Assembly (NCBI GenBank): GCA_030606485.1
Contig: JAUWGH010000003.1
Coordinates: 310,001-374,000 of the forward strand
Length of the DNA stretch: 64,000 bases
Source of the DNA: Promethearchaeota archaeon
GTDB lineage: Archaea; Asgardarchaeota; Lokiarchaeia; Sigyniarchaeales; SOKP01
Reading direction: 5' to 3'
The notes below the pieces were generated by a model. It saw nothing but the letters and a program-made list of their open reading frames with translations, was not told where the DNA came from and did not search any database. Position numbers and translations under genes: made by a program. The stretch's first letter is position 1. Every line of letters starts with the position of its first letter. Of this stretch, positions 26,891 through 34,387 are shown one piece after another.

Positions 26891-28549
26891 TTAAAAGATG
26901 GTTGTCATTTTATAAGTTCCAAAGACTTCTTTTAATATTTTACAAATTTCCCCAGTAGTAGCATAAACTTTTACGGCATCTATCAAGTAAGGCATTAAAT
27001 TCTCATCAGTTTTAGCAACTTCTTTGATTTTAATAAGTTTCTCATGCACAAGATTGTTATCTCTTGACTCTTTTATTTTCTTTAATTTATCAATCTGTTG
27101 TCGTTCAATTTTCGGATCCGATTTTAAAATCTCCAACTTTAAATCTTCTTTATCAATTTGAAATTTATTTACTCCAATTACAATTTGTTCTCCCTTTTCA
27201 ATGGATTGCTGTATTTTATATGCATTTTCTTGGATTTCTTTTTGAATATAACCGTTTTCTATCGCATTAATTGCGCCTCCTTGTTCTTCGATTTTTTTAA
27301 TTATTTTAAATGCCTCCTCTTCCATTTGATTTGTTAGTGATTCCAAATAGTATGATCCGCCAATTGGATCTATTACATTTCCAGCACCAGTTTCATATGC
27401 GATTATTTGTTGAGTTCGTAATGATAAACGTACAGAATCTTCACTTGGAAGACTTAAGGCTTCATCTCTACTACTTGAATGAATTGATTGAGCTCCTCCC
27501 AATACAGAAGCAAGAGTTTGAATGGCAACTCTTATTAAATTTACATCGGGCTGTTGAGCGGTTAATGAGGAACCGATAGTTTGAGCATGAAATCTTAATT
27601 GCATTGATTTTAAATCTTTTGCTTTAAATCTGTTTTTTATTATTTTAGCCCACATTCTTCTTGCAGCCCTAAATTTAGCAATTTCTTCAAAAAGGTCATT
27701 ATAAGTACAAAAAAAGAAAGCTAATCGACTTGCGAATTGATCAATATCCAAACCCCGTTTTAACACCTCTTCTACATACACTATTGCATTTGCTAAAGTA
27801 AAGGCAATCTCCTGAACTGCTGTTGCTCCAGCTTCTCGAATATGATACCCTGAGATGCTTATTGTATTAAAATGTGGGATTTTTTTTGAACAATACTCGA
27901 TCACATCGACGACTAACCTCATAGAGGGGGTGGGTGGGAAGATATAAGTATTTCTAGCAATATATTCTTTTAAAATATCATTTTGTACAGTTCCACGTAA
28001 TTTATCTATAGATACTCCTTGTTTTTCGGCCAATGCGATATACATCGCAAGAATTATAGCAGTAGGAGCATTGATGGTCATAGAGGTGCTAACTTGATCT
28101 AACGGAATATCCTCAAAAAGATCTTCCATATCCTTTAATGAGGAAATTGGCACTCCTGTCTTTCCAACCTCTCCTTGAGCTAAAATATGGTCACTATCGA
28201 ACCCCATCTGGGTACATAAATCAAAAGCGACGCTTAAACCAGTCTGACCATGTTCAAGTAAATATTTATAACGTTGATTCGTTAATTTAGCGTTCTGAAA
28301 GCCACTATACTGACGCATCGTCCACAATCTCCCTCTGTACATTGTTGAGTATGGTCCTCTTGTGAAAGGAAACTCCCCCGGAAAATTAATATCACCATAA
28401 GTAGTATCTTTCAGATCTAAAGGTGTATATATGGGTTTTAATTGAAAATATGAACTATTGTCAATTTTTTCTAAGTCAAATTTCTTAATTTTTTCTTTCC
28501 ATCTTTTTAAATCTTCGGAAAGTCTTTTTTCTTCTTCCTTATCTATCAT
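26891..28549 (-). CDS. mcmA1: Methylmalonyl-CoA mutase, large (catalytic) subunit
   Basis: 552 residues from ATG 28549 (a TTG start at 28558 is possible). It contains FPFTRGPYSTMYRGRLWTMR and EHGQTGLSVAFDLCTQMGFD, with AGNVIDPIGGSYYLESLTNQ near the end of the TIM barrel. This is the catalytic domain that interconverts methylmalonyl-CoA and succinyl-CoA. The separate B12-binding subunit is not encoded here (no DxHxxG domain), as in other archaea where it is a distinct small gene. It begins the reverse-strand acyl-CoA cluster and is divergent from the second acyl-CoA dehydrogenase. Confidence 0.93.
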   Translation of the reverse strand: MIDKEEEKRLSEDLKRWKEKIKKFDLEKIDNSSYFQLKPIYTPLDLKDTTYGDINFPGEFPFTRGPYSTMYRGRLWTMRQYSGFQNAKLTNQRYKYLLEHGQTGLSVAFDLCTQMGFDSDHILAQGEVGKTGVPISSLKDMEDLFEDIPLDQVSTSMTINAPTAIILAMYIALAEKQGVSIDKLRGTVQNDILKEYIARNTYIFPPTPSMRLVVDVIEYCSKKIPHFNTISISGYHIREAGATAVQEIAFTLANAIVYVEEVLKRGLDIDQFASRLAFFFCTYNDLFEEIAKFRAARRMWAKIIKNRFKAKDLKSMQLRFHAQTIGSSLTAQQPDVNLIRVAIQTLASVLGGAQSIHSSSRDEALSLPSEDSVRLSLRTQQIIAYETGAGNVIDPIGGSYYLESLTNQMEEEAFKIIKKIEEQGGAINAIENGYIQKEIQENAYKIQQSIEKGEQIVIGVNKFQIDKEDLKLEILKSDPKIERQQIDKLKKIKESRDNNLVHEKLIKIKEVAKTDENLMPYLIDAVKVYATTGEICKILKEVFGTYKMTTIF

Positions 28550-28784
28550 TAATTTCAACTCAAATAAGCAACCGAATAAAAATAATTATGAAAACAAATT
28601 AAAAATTAGCATTTACATTAGGATAATTTTTTTTGATCTTGTTTAATTTATTCATAATTTGTCAGAAAAATTAAAATTAATTAAAACTAAAACTAAATAA
28701 AATTAAATAAAAATTTTGTCAATTAAAATTAATTCAAATTAAATTTCAAAACAAAAAATACACAAAAAGTTGAATAAATCACAT

Positions 28785-28791
28785 AGGAGGT
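28785..28791 (+). promoter_or_regulatory. Strong ribosome binding site of the acyl-CoA dehydrogenase
   Basis: AGGAGGT lies 7 nt before the ATG at 28799, a perfect Shine-Dalgarno sequence. The 240-bp divergent region upstream is almost pure A/T with repeated AAAATTAA-like words; no distinct operator was seen. Confidence 0.6.
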
Positions 28792-28798
28792 AAAAAAA

Positions 28799-29992
28799 AT
28801 GGAACTTAAATTTACTGAAGAACAAGAAATGTTCAGAGAAAGTGTAAGGGAGTTTTGTCAAAGGAAAATTACACCCGTTGCTCTTGAAATGGAAAAAACC
28901 AGGGAGATATCAATAGAAATCAAAAAAGGAATGGCCGAACTTGGTCTTCTTGGATGTACAGCTTCACCAGAATATGGTGGTTCGGGACTTGATGCAGTGA
29001 GCGCTGGTGTTATAGGAGAAGAGCTGGCAAGAGCAGATCCTACGGGTTCAATACCCGTTTTTTATCTCGTTCAAGCAGCATGGGGTTTTGTTCTCAATAA
29101 ATATGGAACAGAAGAAGCAAAAGAAGAGGTATTTCCAAAAGTTATTGCGGGAGAATATTTTCTTGGAATCGCTACAACTGAAAGTGATGCCGGGTCAGAT
29201 GTAGGAGGAACTAGAACTATGATCAAAAAGGAAGGTGATGGTTATATTGTAAATGGAGAGAAAATGTATATAAGTGGGGTACGCGAAGCTGCAGAAGGTG
29301 GTGGAGGACATCTTACGATTGCGAAGCAGAATCCAGAACTTGGCACTAGAGGTATGACAATGTTTTATTTACCTCTTACGGCTGATGGTATTACCCCAAC
29401 ATATATTGATGATTTAGGCAGAGAGGGTATATCCTGTGGTGGATTTGCAATAGATAATGTAAGAATTCCGAAGTATTATATAATAGGAGAAGAAAACAAG
29501 GGGTTTTACATTGTACACGAGGGGTACGAATTTGCAAGGGGATTAATTGCAGTAATATGCGCAGCAGCAGGTCTAAAATCATTAGAAAACGGTATGAATT
29601 ACATTAAAGAAAGAAAATGTTTTGGTACTGCTATTGGAAAATTTGAGGAAATAAACTTCAGACTAGCAGAACATTATACTAGGCTTAATATGTTAAGAGA
29701 TTTGGCATATAAGTCATTATGGACTATTGACAGAGAACAACAAGGAAAGGGATCCAGATTTGAAACAAGTAAAGCAATTGCTATGGCAAAAATGTTTGCA
29801 TCTGATTGGGCTTGCAATGCTATAAATGATGTAATGCAATGGCAGGGAGCATTTGGCTATTCTAAAGAGTGTCCAGACCAAGCTGCTTGGAGAGCTATAA
29901 GGTCTTTTGCGCTTGCAGAAGGTTCAAAAGAAATGATGAAGATGATCGTAGCTAGAGAGCTACTTGGCAAGGAATTTATTGCCTACAAGTGA
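28799..29992 (+). CDS. Acyl-CoA dehydrogenase, short/medium-chain type
   Basis: 397-residue flavoprotein. It starts ELKFTEEQEMFRESVREFCQ, carries LGIATTESDAGSDVGGTRTM in the FAD/substrate region, and ends FALAEGSKEMMKMIVARELL. Here the usual catalytic Glu is present (AEGS, about residue 374), unlike the dehydrogenase at 25508-26728. The two may therefore differ in substrate. It is followed at 77-89 bp by etfB and etfA, the electron-transferring flavoprotein that would accept its electrons. Confidence 0.93.
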   Translation: MELKFTEEQEMFRESVREFCQRKITPVALEMEKTREISIEIKKGMAELGLLGCTASPEYGGSGLDAVSAGVIGEELARADPTGSIPVFYLVQAAWGFVLNKYGTEEAKEEVFPKVIAGEYFLGIATTESDAGSDVGGTRTMIKKEGDGYIVNGEKMYISGVREAAEGGGGHLTIAKQNPELGTRGMTMFYLPLTADGITPTYIDDLGREGISCGGFAIDNVRIPKYYIIGEENKGFYIVHEGYEFARGLIAVICAAAGLKSLENGMNYIKERKCFGTAIGKFEEINFRLAEHYTRLNMLRDLAYKSLWTIDREQQGKGSRFETSKAIAMAKMFASDWACNAINDVMQWQGAFGYSKECPDQAAWRAIRSFALAEGSKEMMKMIVARELLGKEFIAYK

Positions 29993-30080
29993 AAAGAATA
30001 ATCTTTTAAAATTTTTTTTATTATTTTATATTATTATTTTAAGGAAATAAAGATTAAAAAAAAATTTAGTGGATATTATT

Positions 30081-30866
30081 GTGAGATTTATAGTTTGTGT
30101 GAAAGAGGTTCCAGAATCAATAGATGTAAAAATTGATCTTAAAACTAATAAACTTCAGGAAGAAGGCATTTCAACAACTTTAAATCCCTTTGACCAATTC
30201 ATATTGGAGGAGGCTTTAAAGTTGAAGAAAGATGAGGATGAAATCATTGCAATTTCAGTAGGAACACCTCAAACAAAAATGGTTTTAATGAAATGTCTTG
30301 CACTTGGTGCTGATAAAGCTATTTTGCTCAGTGACAATGTCTTTATGGGATCTGATTCTTTTGCTACAGCCTACACTCTTTCTAAAGTAATTAATAAGAT
30401 TGGAGATTTTAATATAATTTTTTGTGGACAACAAACAGTTGATGGTAATACAGCTCAAGTTGGTCCCGAATTAGCCGCTCAGCTCAAAATACCACAAGTC
30501 ACATATGTAGAAAGCGTAGATAAATTTGAAGGACAGAAATTAGTTGTAAAATCCCAAACAGATGAAGGATTTAAAATAGTAGAATCCCAAATCCCTGTGC
30601 TTCTAGCGGGGATTCCTCCATCATCATTTACACCAAGCCTCCCACCTTTACGAAATATAATAGCAGCTCAAAATAAACCATGTATCATATGGAATTTTGA
30701 AGATTTAGGTGGTCCCAAAGATAAATACGGCTCGGCAGGATCGTTAATACAGATTATTAAAGTTTATTATCCTCCACCAAGGAAAAAAGGTATTGTGATC
30801 GTTGAAGAGCCCACAACTGCAGTTGAAAAGCTTATTGAATTATTAAATAAGGATAAGGTGATTTAG
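30081..30866 (+). CDS. etfB: Electron transfer flavoprotein, beta subunit
   Basis: 261 residues from GTG 30081, giving MRFIVCVKEVPES, the usual ETF-beta beginning. A GTG at 30069 is an alternative. The nucleotide-binding hallmark is QQTVDGNTAQVGPELAAQL, followed by KIPQVTYVESV. ETF-beta and ETF-alpha carry electrons from acyl-CoA dehydrogenases. Its TAG ends two bases before the ATA where etfA appears to start, so translation is tightly coupled. Confidence 0.94.
   Translation: MRFIVCVKEVPESIDVKIDLKTNKLQEEGISTTLNPFDQFILEEALKLKKDEDEIIAISVGTPQTKMVLMKCLALGADKAILLSDNVFMGSDSFATAYTLSKVINKIGDFNIIFCGQQTVDGNTAQVGPELAAQLKIPQVTYVESVDKFEGQKLVVKSQTDEGFKIVESQIPVLLAGIPPSSFTPSLPPLRNIIAAQNKPCIIWNFEDLGGPKDKYGSAGSLIQIIKVYYPPPRKKGIVIVEEPTTAVEKLIELLNKDKVI
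30855..30861 (+). promoter_or_regulatory. Shine-Dalgarno site that places an AUA start for etfA
   Basis: AAGGTGA, within the last codons of etfB, lies 6 nt before ATA at 30868. No ATG, GTG or TTG occurs in the etfA frame before a TTG at 30961, which would delete the first conserved strand (VWVFAE) of ETF-alpha. Confidence 0.6.
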
Positions 30867-30867
30867 A

Positions 30868-31884
30868 ATAGAGTCGAAAAAGGATAATTTTTCTAGTTTT
30901 CAAGATGTATGGGTATTTGCCGAGATTAAGAATAATGAAATAAGAGAAATTACTTTAGAATTGCTTGGTAAAGCAAAAGAACTTGCAAATGAGTTAAAGC
31001 AAGATATTTGTGCTGTAATTATTGGAAGCGAAATAAGAAAATTCTGTAATGTACTCTCTACTTTTGGTGCAAATAAAATATTTATTGCTGAAGATGATGC
31101 CCTTAAAGAATATAACACAGAAATATATACTTCCATTCTTACTAGGATAATTCTAAAGCATAAACCAAATATTTTACTATTCCCTGCCACAAAAATTGGA
31201 AGGGATTTAGCACCAAGGGTTGCTTCCACACTAAAATTGGGGCTCGCAGCTGATTGTGTAAAATTAGTTATACAAGATGGTAAATTATTAATGACTCGTC
31301 CGGTGTATGGCGATAATATCTTAGCAGATATTATTTGTCCAAATACTCGACCACAAATGGCAACAATCAGAGCTAAAATGATGAAAAAGGCAGAACCAAA
31401 ACAAAATGAAAGTGCTGAAGTTATTAAAGAACCTGTTAATGTTAATGTTGATTCTTTTAAGACAATAGTAAAAGAAAAGAAAAAGACATCAATACCGGGT
31501 GTAAAATCAATTGATGAAGCTGATATTATTATATCTGGAGGCAGAGGCGTTGGAAGTAAAGAGACATTTAAAATTATCGAGGAATTATCTGATGTATTGA
31601 ATGCTGCTGTAGGAGCAAGTAGGGCTGCAGTTGAAGCTGGCTGGAAACCAAAATCATGTCAAATAGGACAGAGTGGTACAACTGTTTCACCAAAAATATA
31701 CATTGCCTGTGGAATATCGGGAACAACCCAGCATCTAGTAGGAATGAAAGGGAGTGAAGTTATAATAGCAATAAATAAAGACCCCGAAGCACCGATATTT
31801 GAGGTTGCAAATTATGGAATTATCGGAGATTTGAAAGAAATTGTACCGCTATTAACGAAAGCATTAAAAGAAAAAAAAATTTAA
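30868..31884 (+). CDS. etfA: Electron transfer flavoprotein, alpha subunit, probable AUA start
   Basis: 338 residues. The N-terminal VWVFAEIKNNEIREITLELL is the conserved beginning of ETF-alpha. The C-terminal FAD-binding part is clear: IIISGGRGVGSKETF, WKPKSCQIGQSGTTVSPKIY, ACGISGTTQHLVGMKGSE and ANYGIIGDL. The canonical-codon start at TTG 30961 would lose the first strand. The frame back to the stop at 30859-30861 has only ATA 30868 as a start-like codon, 6 nt after AAGGTGA. The middle holds an extra hydrophilic linker (about residues 170-200). Confidence 0.9.
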   Translation: MESKKDNFSSFQDVWVFAEIKNNEIREITLELLGKAKELANELKQDICAVIIGSEIRKFCNVLSTFGANKIFIAEDDALKEYNTEIYTSILTRIILKHKPNILLFPATKIGRDLAPRVASTLKLGLAADCVKLVIQDGKLLMTRPVYGDNILADIICPNTRPQMATIRAKMMKKAEPKQNESAEVIKEPVNVNVDSFKTIVKEKKKTSIPGVKSIDEADIIISGGRGVGSKETFKIIEELSDVLNAAVGASRAAVEAGWKPKSCQIGQSGTTVSPKIYIACGISGTTQHLVGMKGSEVIIAINKDPEAPIFEVANYGIIGDLKEIVPLLTKALKEKKI

Positions 31885-31939
31885 AAAAATAGACTTTTTT
31901 TTCCTTATCACTAAGGAAGATAAGAAGCTGTGAAATTAG

Positions 31940-32608
31940 ATGATGGAATTTAATTATTTATTTATTGAACAAAAATTAGGAAATTTTCCACCATTGGAGT
32001 TAAAATCTTCTATTTTAAAAAAATCTGCTGTAATAATTCCAATTAAACCAACGAAATCGAGCTATAATATAATTTTTACTTCTCGTTCTCCAAAATTAAA
32101 ACATCATACAGGAGAAATGAGTTTTCCTGGAGGCACTTTTGATTCTAATCTTGATAATATACTCCAAGATACTGCTTTAAGAGAGATATATGAAGAAATT
32201 GGTATCATTCGTGAAAATTTAAAAATTATTGGAAGACTTGATGATTTACCTACACTTACAGGTTTTATAATTCGCCCTTTTGTAAGCTTAATTAAAAATA
32301 CAAATGAAATAAAATTCAAAATTAATCATGATGAAGTAGCAGAATTAGTTGAAATACCAATTGAATATATTGCTCAAAAAAAACTTTTTTATGAAATCCC
32401 ATTTCCAAAAGATCCTAAAAATTGGAAAATGTTATGTTTTAAATATAGAGATCCTAATACAAATAATATATTTAATATTTGGGGCGCTACAGCACATATG
32501 CTCCAAGAATTTATGAAAAAGTTATATGATATAAAAGTTATTACTCCTGAATATAAAAGACCTACTCTTCCAGAATGCGTAGAATTTTTGCAAAAAAAGA
32601 AATCATAA
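31940..32608 (+). CDS. Nudix hydrolase, CoA pyrophosphatase-like
   Basis: 222 residues. It has the extra motif of CoA-type Nudix enzymes (FTSRSPKLKHHTGEMSFPGG; family pattern L-L-T-x-R-S-x-x-L-x-x-H-x-G-E-x-S-F-P-G-G), followed by a Nudix box with LREIYEEIGI. These enzymes cleave CoA or acyl-CoA to 3',5'-ADP and phosphopantetheine, or other nucleotide diphosphates. Its place right after the acyl-CoA/ETF genes fits CoA turnover, though a different nucleotide substrate cannot be excluded. Confidence 0.85.
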   Translation: MMEFNYLFIEQKLGNFPPLELKSSILKKSAVIIPIKPTKSSYNIIFTSRSPKLKHHTGEMSFPGGTFDSNLDNILQDTALREIYEEIGIIRENLKIIGRLDDLPTLTGFIIRPFVSLIKNTNEIKFKINHDEVAELVEIPIEYIAQKKLFYEIPFPKDPKNWKMLCFKYRDPNTNNIFNIWGATAHMLQEFMKKLYDIKVITPEYKRPTLPECVEFLQKKKS

Positions 32609-32710
32609 AAATTACAAAAAGAAAAATTGAAAAAACATATATAATTAGAAATTTCAAACAATTTTTTTAATTAATTAACGAATTCAATATTGCAGAGTGA
32701 AGTATAGAAA

Positions 32711-33298
32711 ATGTTTGAGAATTCTGAAATTTCAGAAGAATTTAAATTGAAAGATGGTAGGGTTCTACTGATTAAACGATTGTCAATTGAGGATTATGAA
32801 AAAAATAACAATTATGAATTTACCCATAACTGGCTAAATCAAGTAAATAAATATTTATTAGGAGAATTTGAGAAAGAAGATTTACAGCCAAATAAAGAAT
32901 ATTTTTACAACAAATTATCTAATAAAGCGGAGGACTTAATGATAGGGGCAATTTATAATCAGAGGATCATTGCTTCAGCAGGTGTTAGCGTAAATCTGAA
33001 GTTAAAAAAAATAAAGCATGTTGGTAATTGGGGTATATCTATACATCCAGATTTTCAAAATCAAGGATTAGCTACGAAAATATTAATGATCCTTGAAGAG
33101 ATTGCCACAGAAAGGGGGTTAAAGAGACTTGAAGCAGATTTTTTTGAGGGAAATGAAGTTGCAGAACACCTCTATGTTAGAAAATTAGGGTATAAGATTG
33201 AAGGTAGACGAAAATATGCAGCTCTTTTGAAAGATGGAACTTATGTTGATAAAATCATAATGGGTAAAATAATAGATAAATCTTTAGAAAAAAAATAA
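32711..33298 (+). CDS. GNAT family N-acetyltransferase
   Basis: 195 residues. The acetyl-CoA-binding motif A is WGISIHPDFQNQGLATKILM, the R/Q-x-x-G-x-G/A pattern, and motif B is DFFEGNEVAEHLYVRKLGYK. The closest textbook analogues acetylate amino acids, polyamines or protein N-termini; the target is unknown. No clear operon partner: it is 102 bp after the Nudix gene and 84 bp before the SUMF1-like gene. Confidence 0.85.
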   Translation: MFENSEISEEFKLKDGRVLLIKRLSIEDYEKNNNYEFTHNWLNQVNKYLLGEFEKEDLQPNKEYFYNKLSNKAEDLMIGAIYNQRIIASAGVSVNLKLKKIKHVGNWGISIHPDFQNQGLATKILMILEEIATERGLKRLEADFFEGNEVAEHLYVRKLGYKIEGRRKYAALLKDGTYVDKIIMGKIIDKSLEKK

Positions 33299-33382
33299 AA
33301 AAAATCAAAGTATTTATATTAAATTTAATTCAGACTTGATTAACTTTAAATTAAAAATTTTAAATATATTTTCTTTAGATAA

Positions 33383-34153
33383 ATGAAGAAAAATAAGAAG
33401 AAAACAGGTAAAAAATCAAAAGAACCAGAAATAAACCAGCAAAGCTTTGTTTACTCACAAGACACTGCCCAAAGAATGGTTCTCATCCCTGGTGGAGAAT
33501 TTATTATGGGAAAAGATAGTGATCGTGAAGCTGATTTTAGTCCAGCGCATAAAGTACAGGTCGATTCGTTTTATATTGACAAGCATGAAGTAACTAATGC
33601 AGAGTATTATAAGTTTTGCCAAGAAACAGGGCATAATTTACCAGAATTTTGGGAAGTTGAAATATTTCGTTGTGGAAATGATTTTCCGAGTCATCCGGTA
33701 ATTGGTGTAAATTGGTCTGATGCAAAAGAATATGCTGAATGGGCTGGAAAACGATTACCAACTGAAGCTGAATGGGAATATGCTGCTAGAGGAAAACTTA
33801 TTGATAATCATTATCCTACAGGTAACGAATGGACTATTCCATTAAGAAGAAACACACCAGGAGAAGGTTGGGAGAATTTAATTGTAGAAGTTGACAGTTA
33901 TGATTCAAATGCTTATGGATTGTTCAATATGTCAGGAAATATTTGGGAATGGGTTTTGGATATATATAATGAAGAATATTATAATGAAAGTCCTTATAGT
34001 AATCCTAAAGGCCCCAAAAAAGGTACATTGAGGGTTATTCGTGGTGGAAGTTGGCATTCTGGTAAAATGTGTAAAAAAGTATTTTATCGAAAAGGACTTC
34101 CTTCAAATTGGGTCGATTTTGCTGTAGGGTTTCGATGCGCTAAGGATCTTTAA
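33383..34153 (+). CDS. SUMF1/formylglycine-generating-enzyme-like protein
   Basis: 256 residues. After a basic N-terminus comes the family core: MVLIPGGEFIMGKDSDREAD, FYIDKHEVTNAEYYKFCQET, VNWSDAKEYAEWAGKRLPTE, LFNMSGNIWEWVLDIY and VIRGGSWHSGKMCKKVFYR. Formylglycine-generating enzymes need two active-site cysteines near the RGGSW segment. Here the first is Ser and only one Cys is nearby, shifted by one place, so sulfatase activation is doubtful. The fold is shared with other iron or ligand-binding proteins (EgtB, PvdO types). No sulfatase gene lies in the window. Confidence 0.8.
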   Translation: MKKNKKKTGKKSKEPEINQQSFVYSQDTAQRMVLIPGGEFIMGKDSDREADFSPAHKVQVDSFYIDKHEVTNAEYYKFCQETGHNLPEFWEVEIFRCGNDFPSHPVIGVNWSDAKEYAEWAGKRLPTEAEWEYAARGKLIDNHYPTGNEWTIPLRRNTPGEGWENLIVEVDSYDSNAYGLFNMSGNIWEWVLDIYNEEYYNESPYSNPKGPKKGTLRVIRGGSWHSGKMCKKVFYRKGLPSNWVDFAVGFRCAKDL

Positions 34154-34387
34154 CAATTTAAGTTTAATGCAAATCTGAGATAAGTACGAGTTAAAACCTA
34201 CCAAATTAATAGGAAAAGTAGATAAAAATTTGAATGTCTTTCGAAATTCTTGGCTATGGTAAGAAAAAAATGTTGGAAATCGATTAAAATAGGTCGGGGT
34301 ACATCTTTTCAATGTTTTCTATAGTTTCGGTAAATAAATTATACAAAATAATATTATCATAGACAAGTGTATTTTCAAGAATGTAAT

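Noticed and set aside
28660-28790. AT-rich repeated words between mutase and acyl-CoA dehydrogenase as a regulatory repeat
   Set aside because: AAAATTAA-like words are what this base composition gives by chance; no exact array or symmetry was found.
30868-30961. Frameshift between etfB and etfA instead of an AUA start
   Set aside because: etfB ends at a normal stop with its full C-terminus and etfA has its own ribosome binding site; an in-frame ATG appears only in another frame (30905), which would need a second shift.
34103-34312. 69-codon reverse-strand frame overlapping the end of the SUMF1-like gene
   Set aside because: It overlaps a gene with clear family motifs, its peptide has no recognisable pattern and it has no convincing start site; it is probably a shadow.
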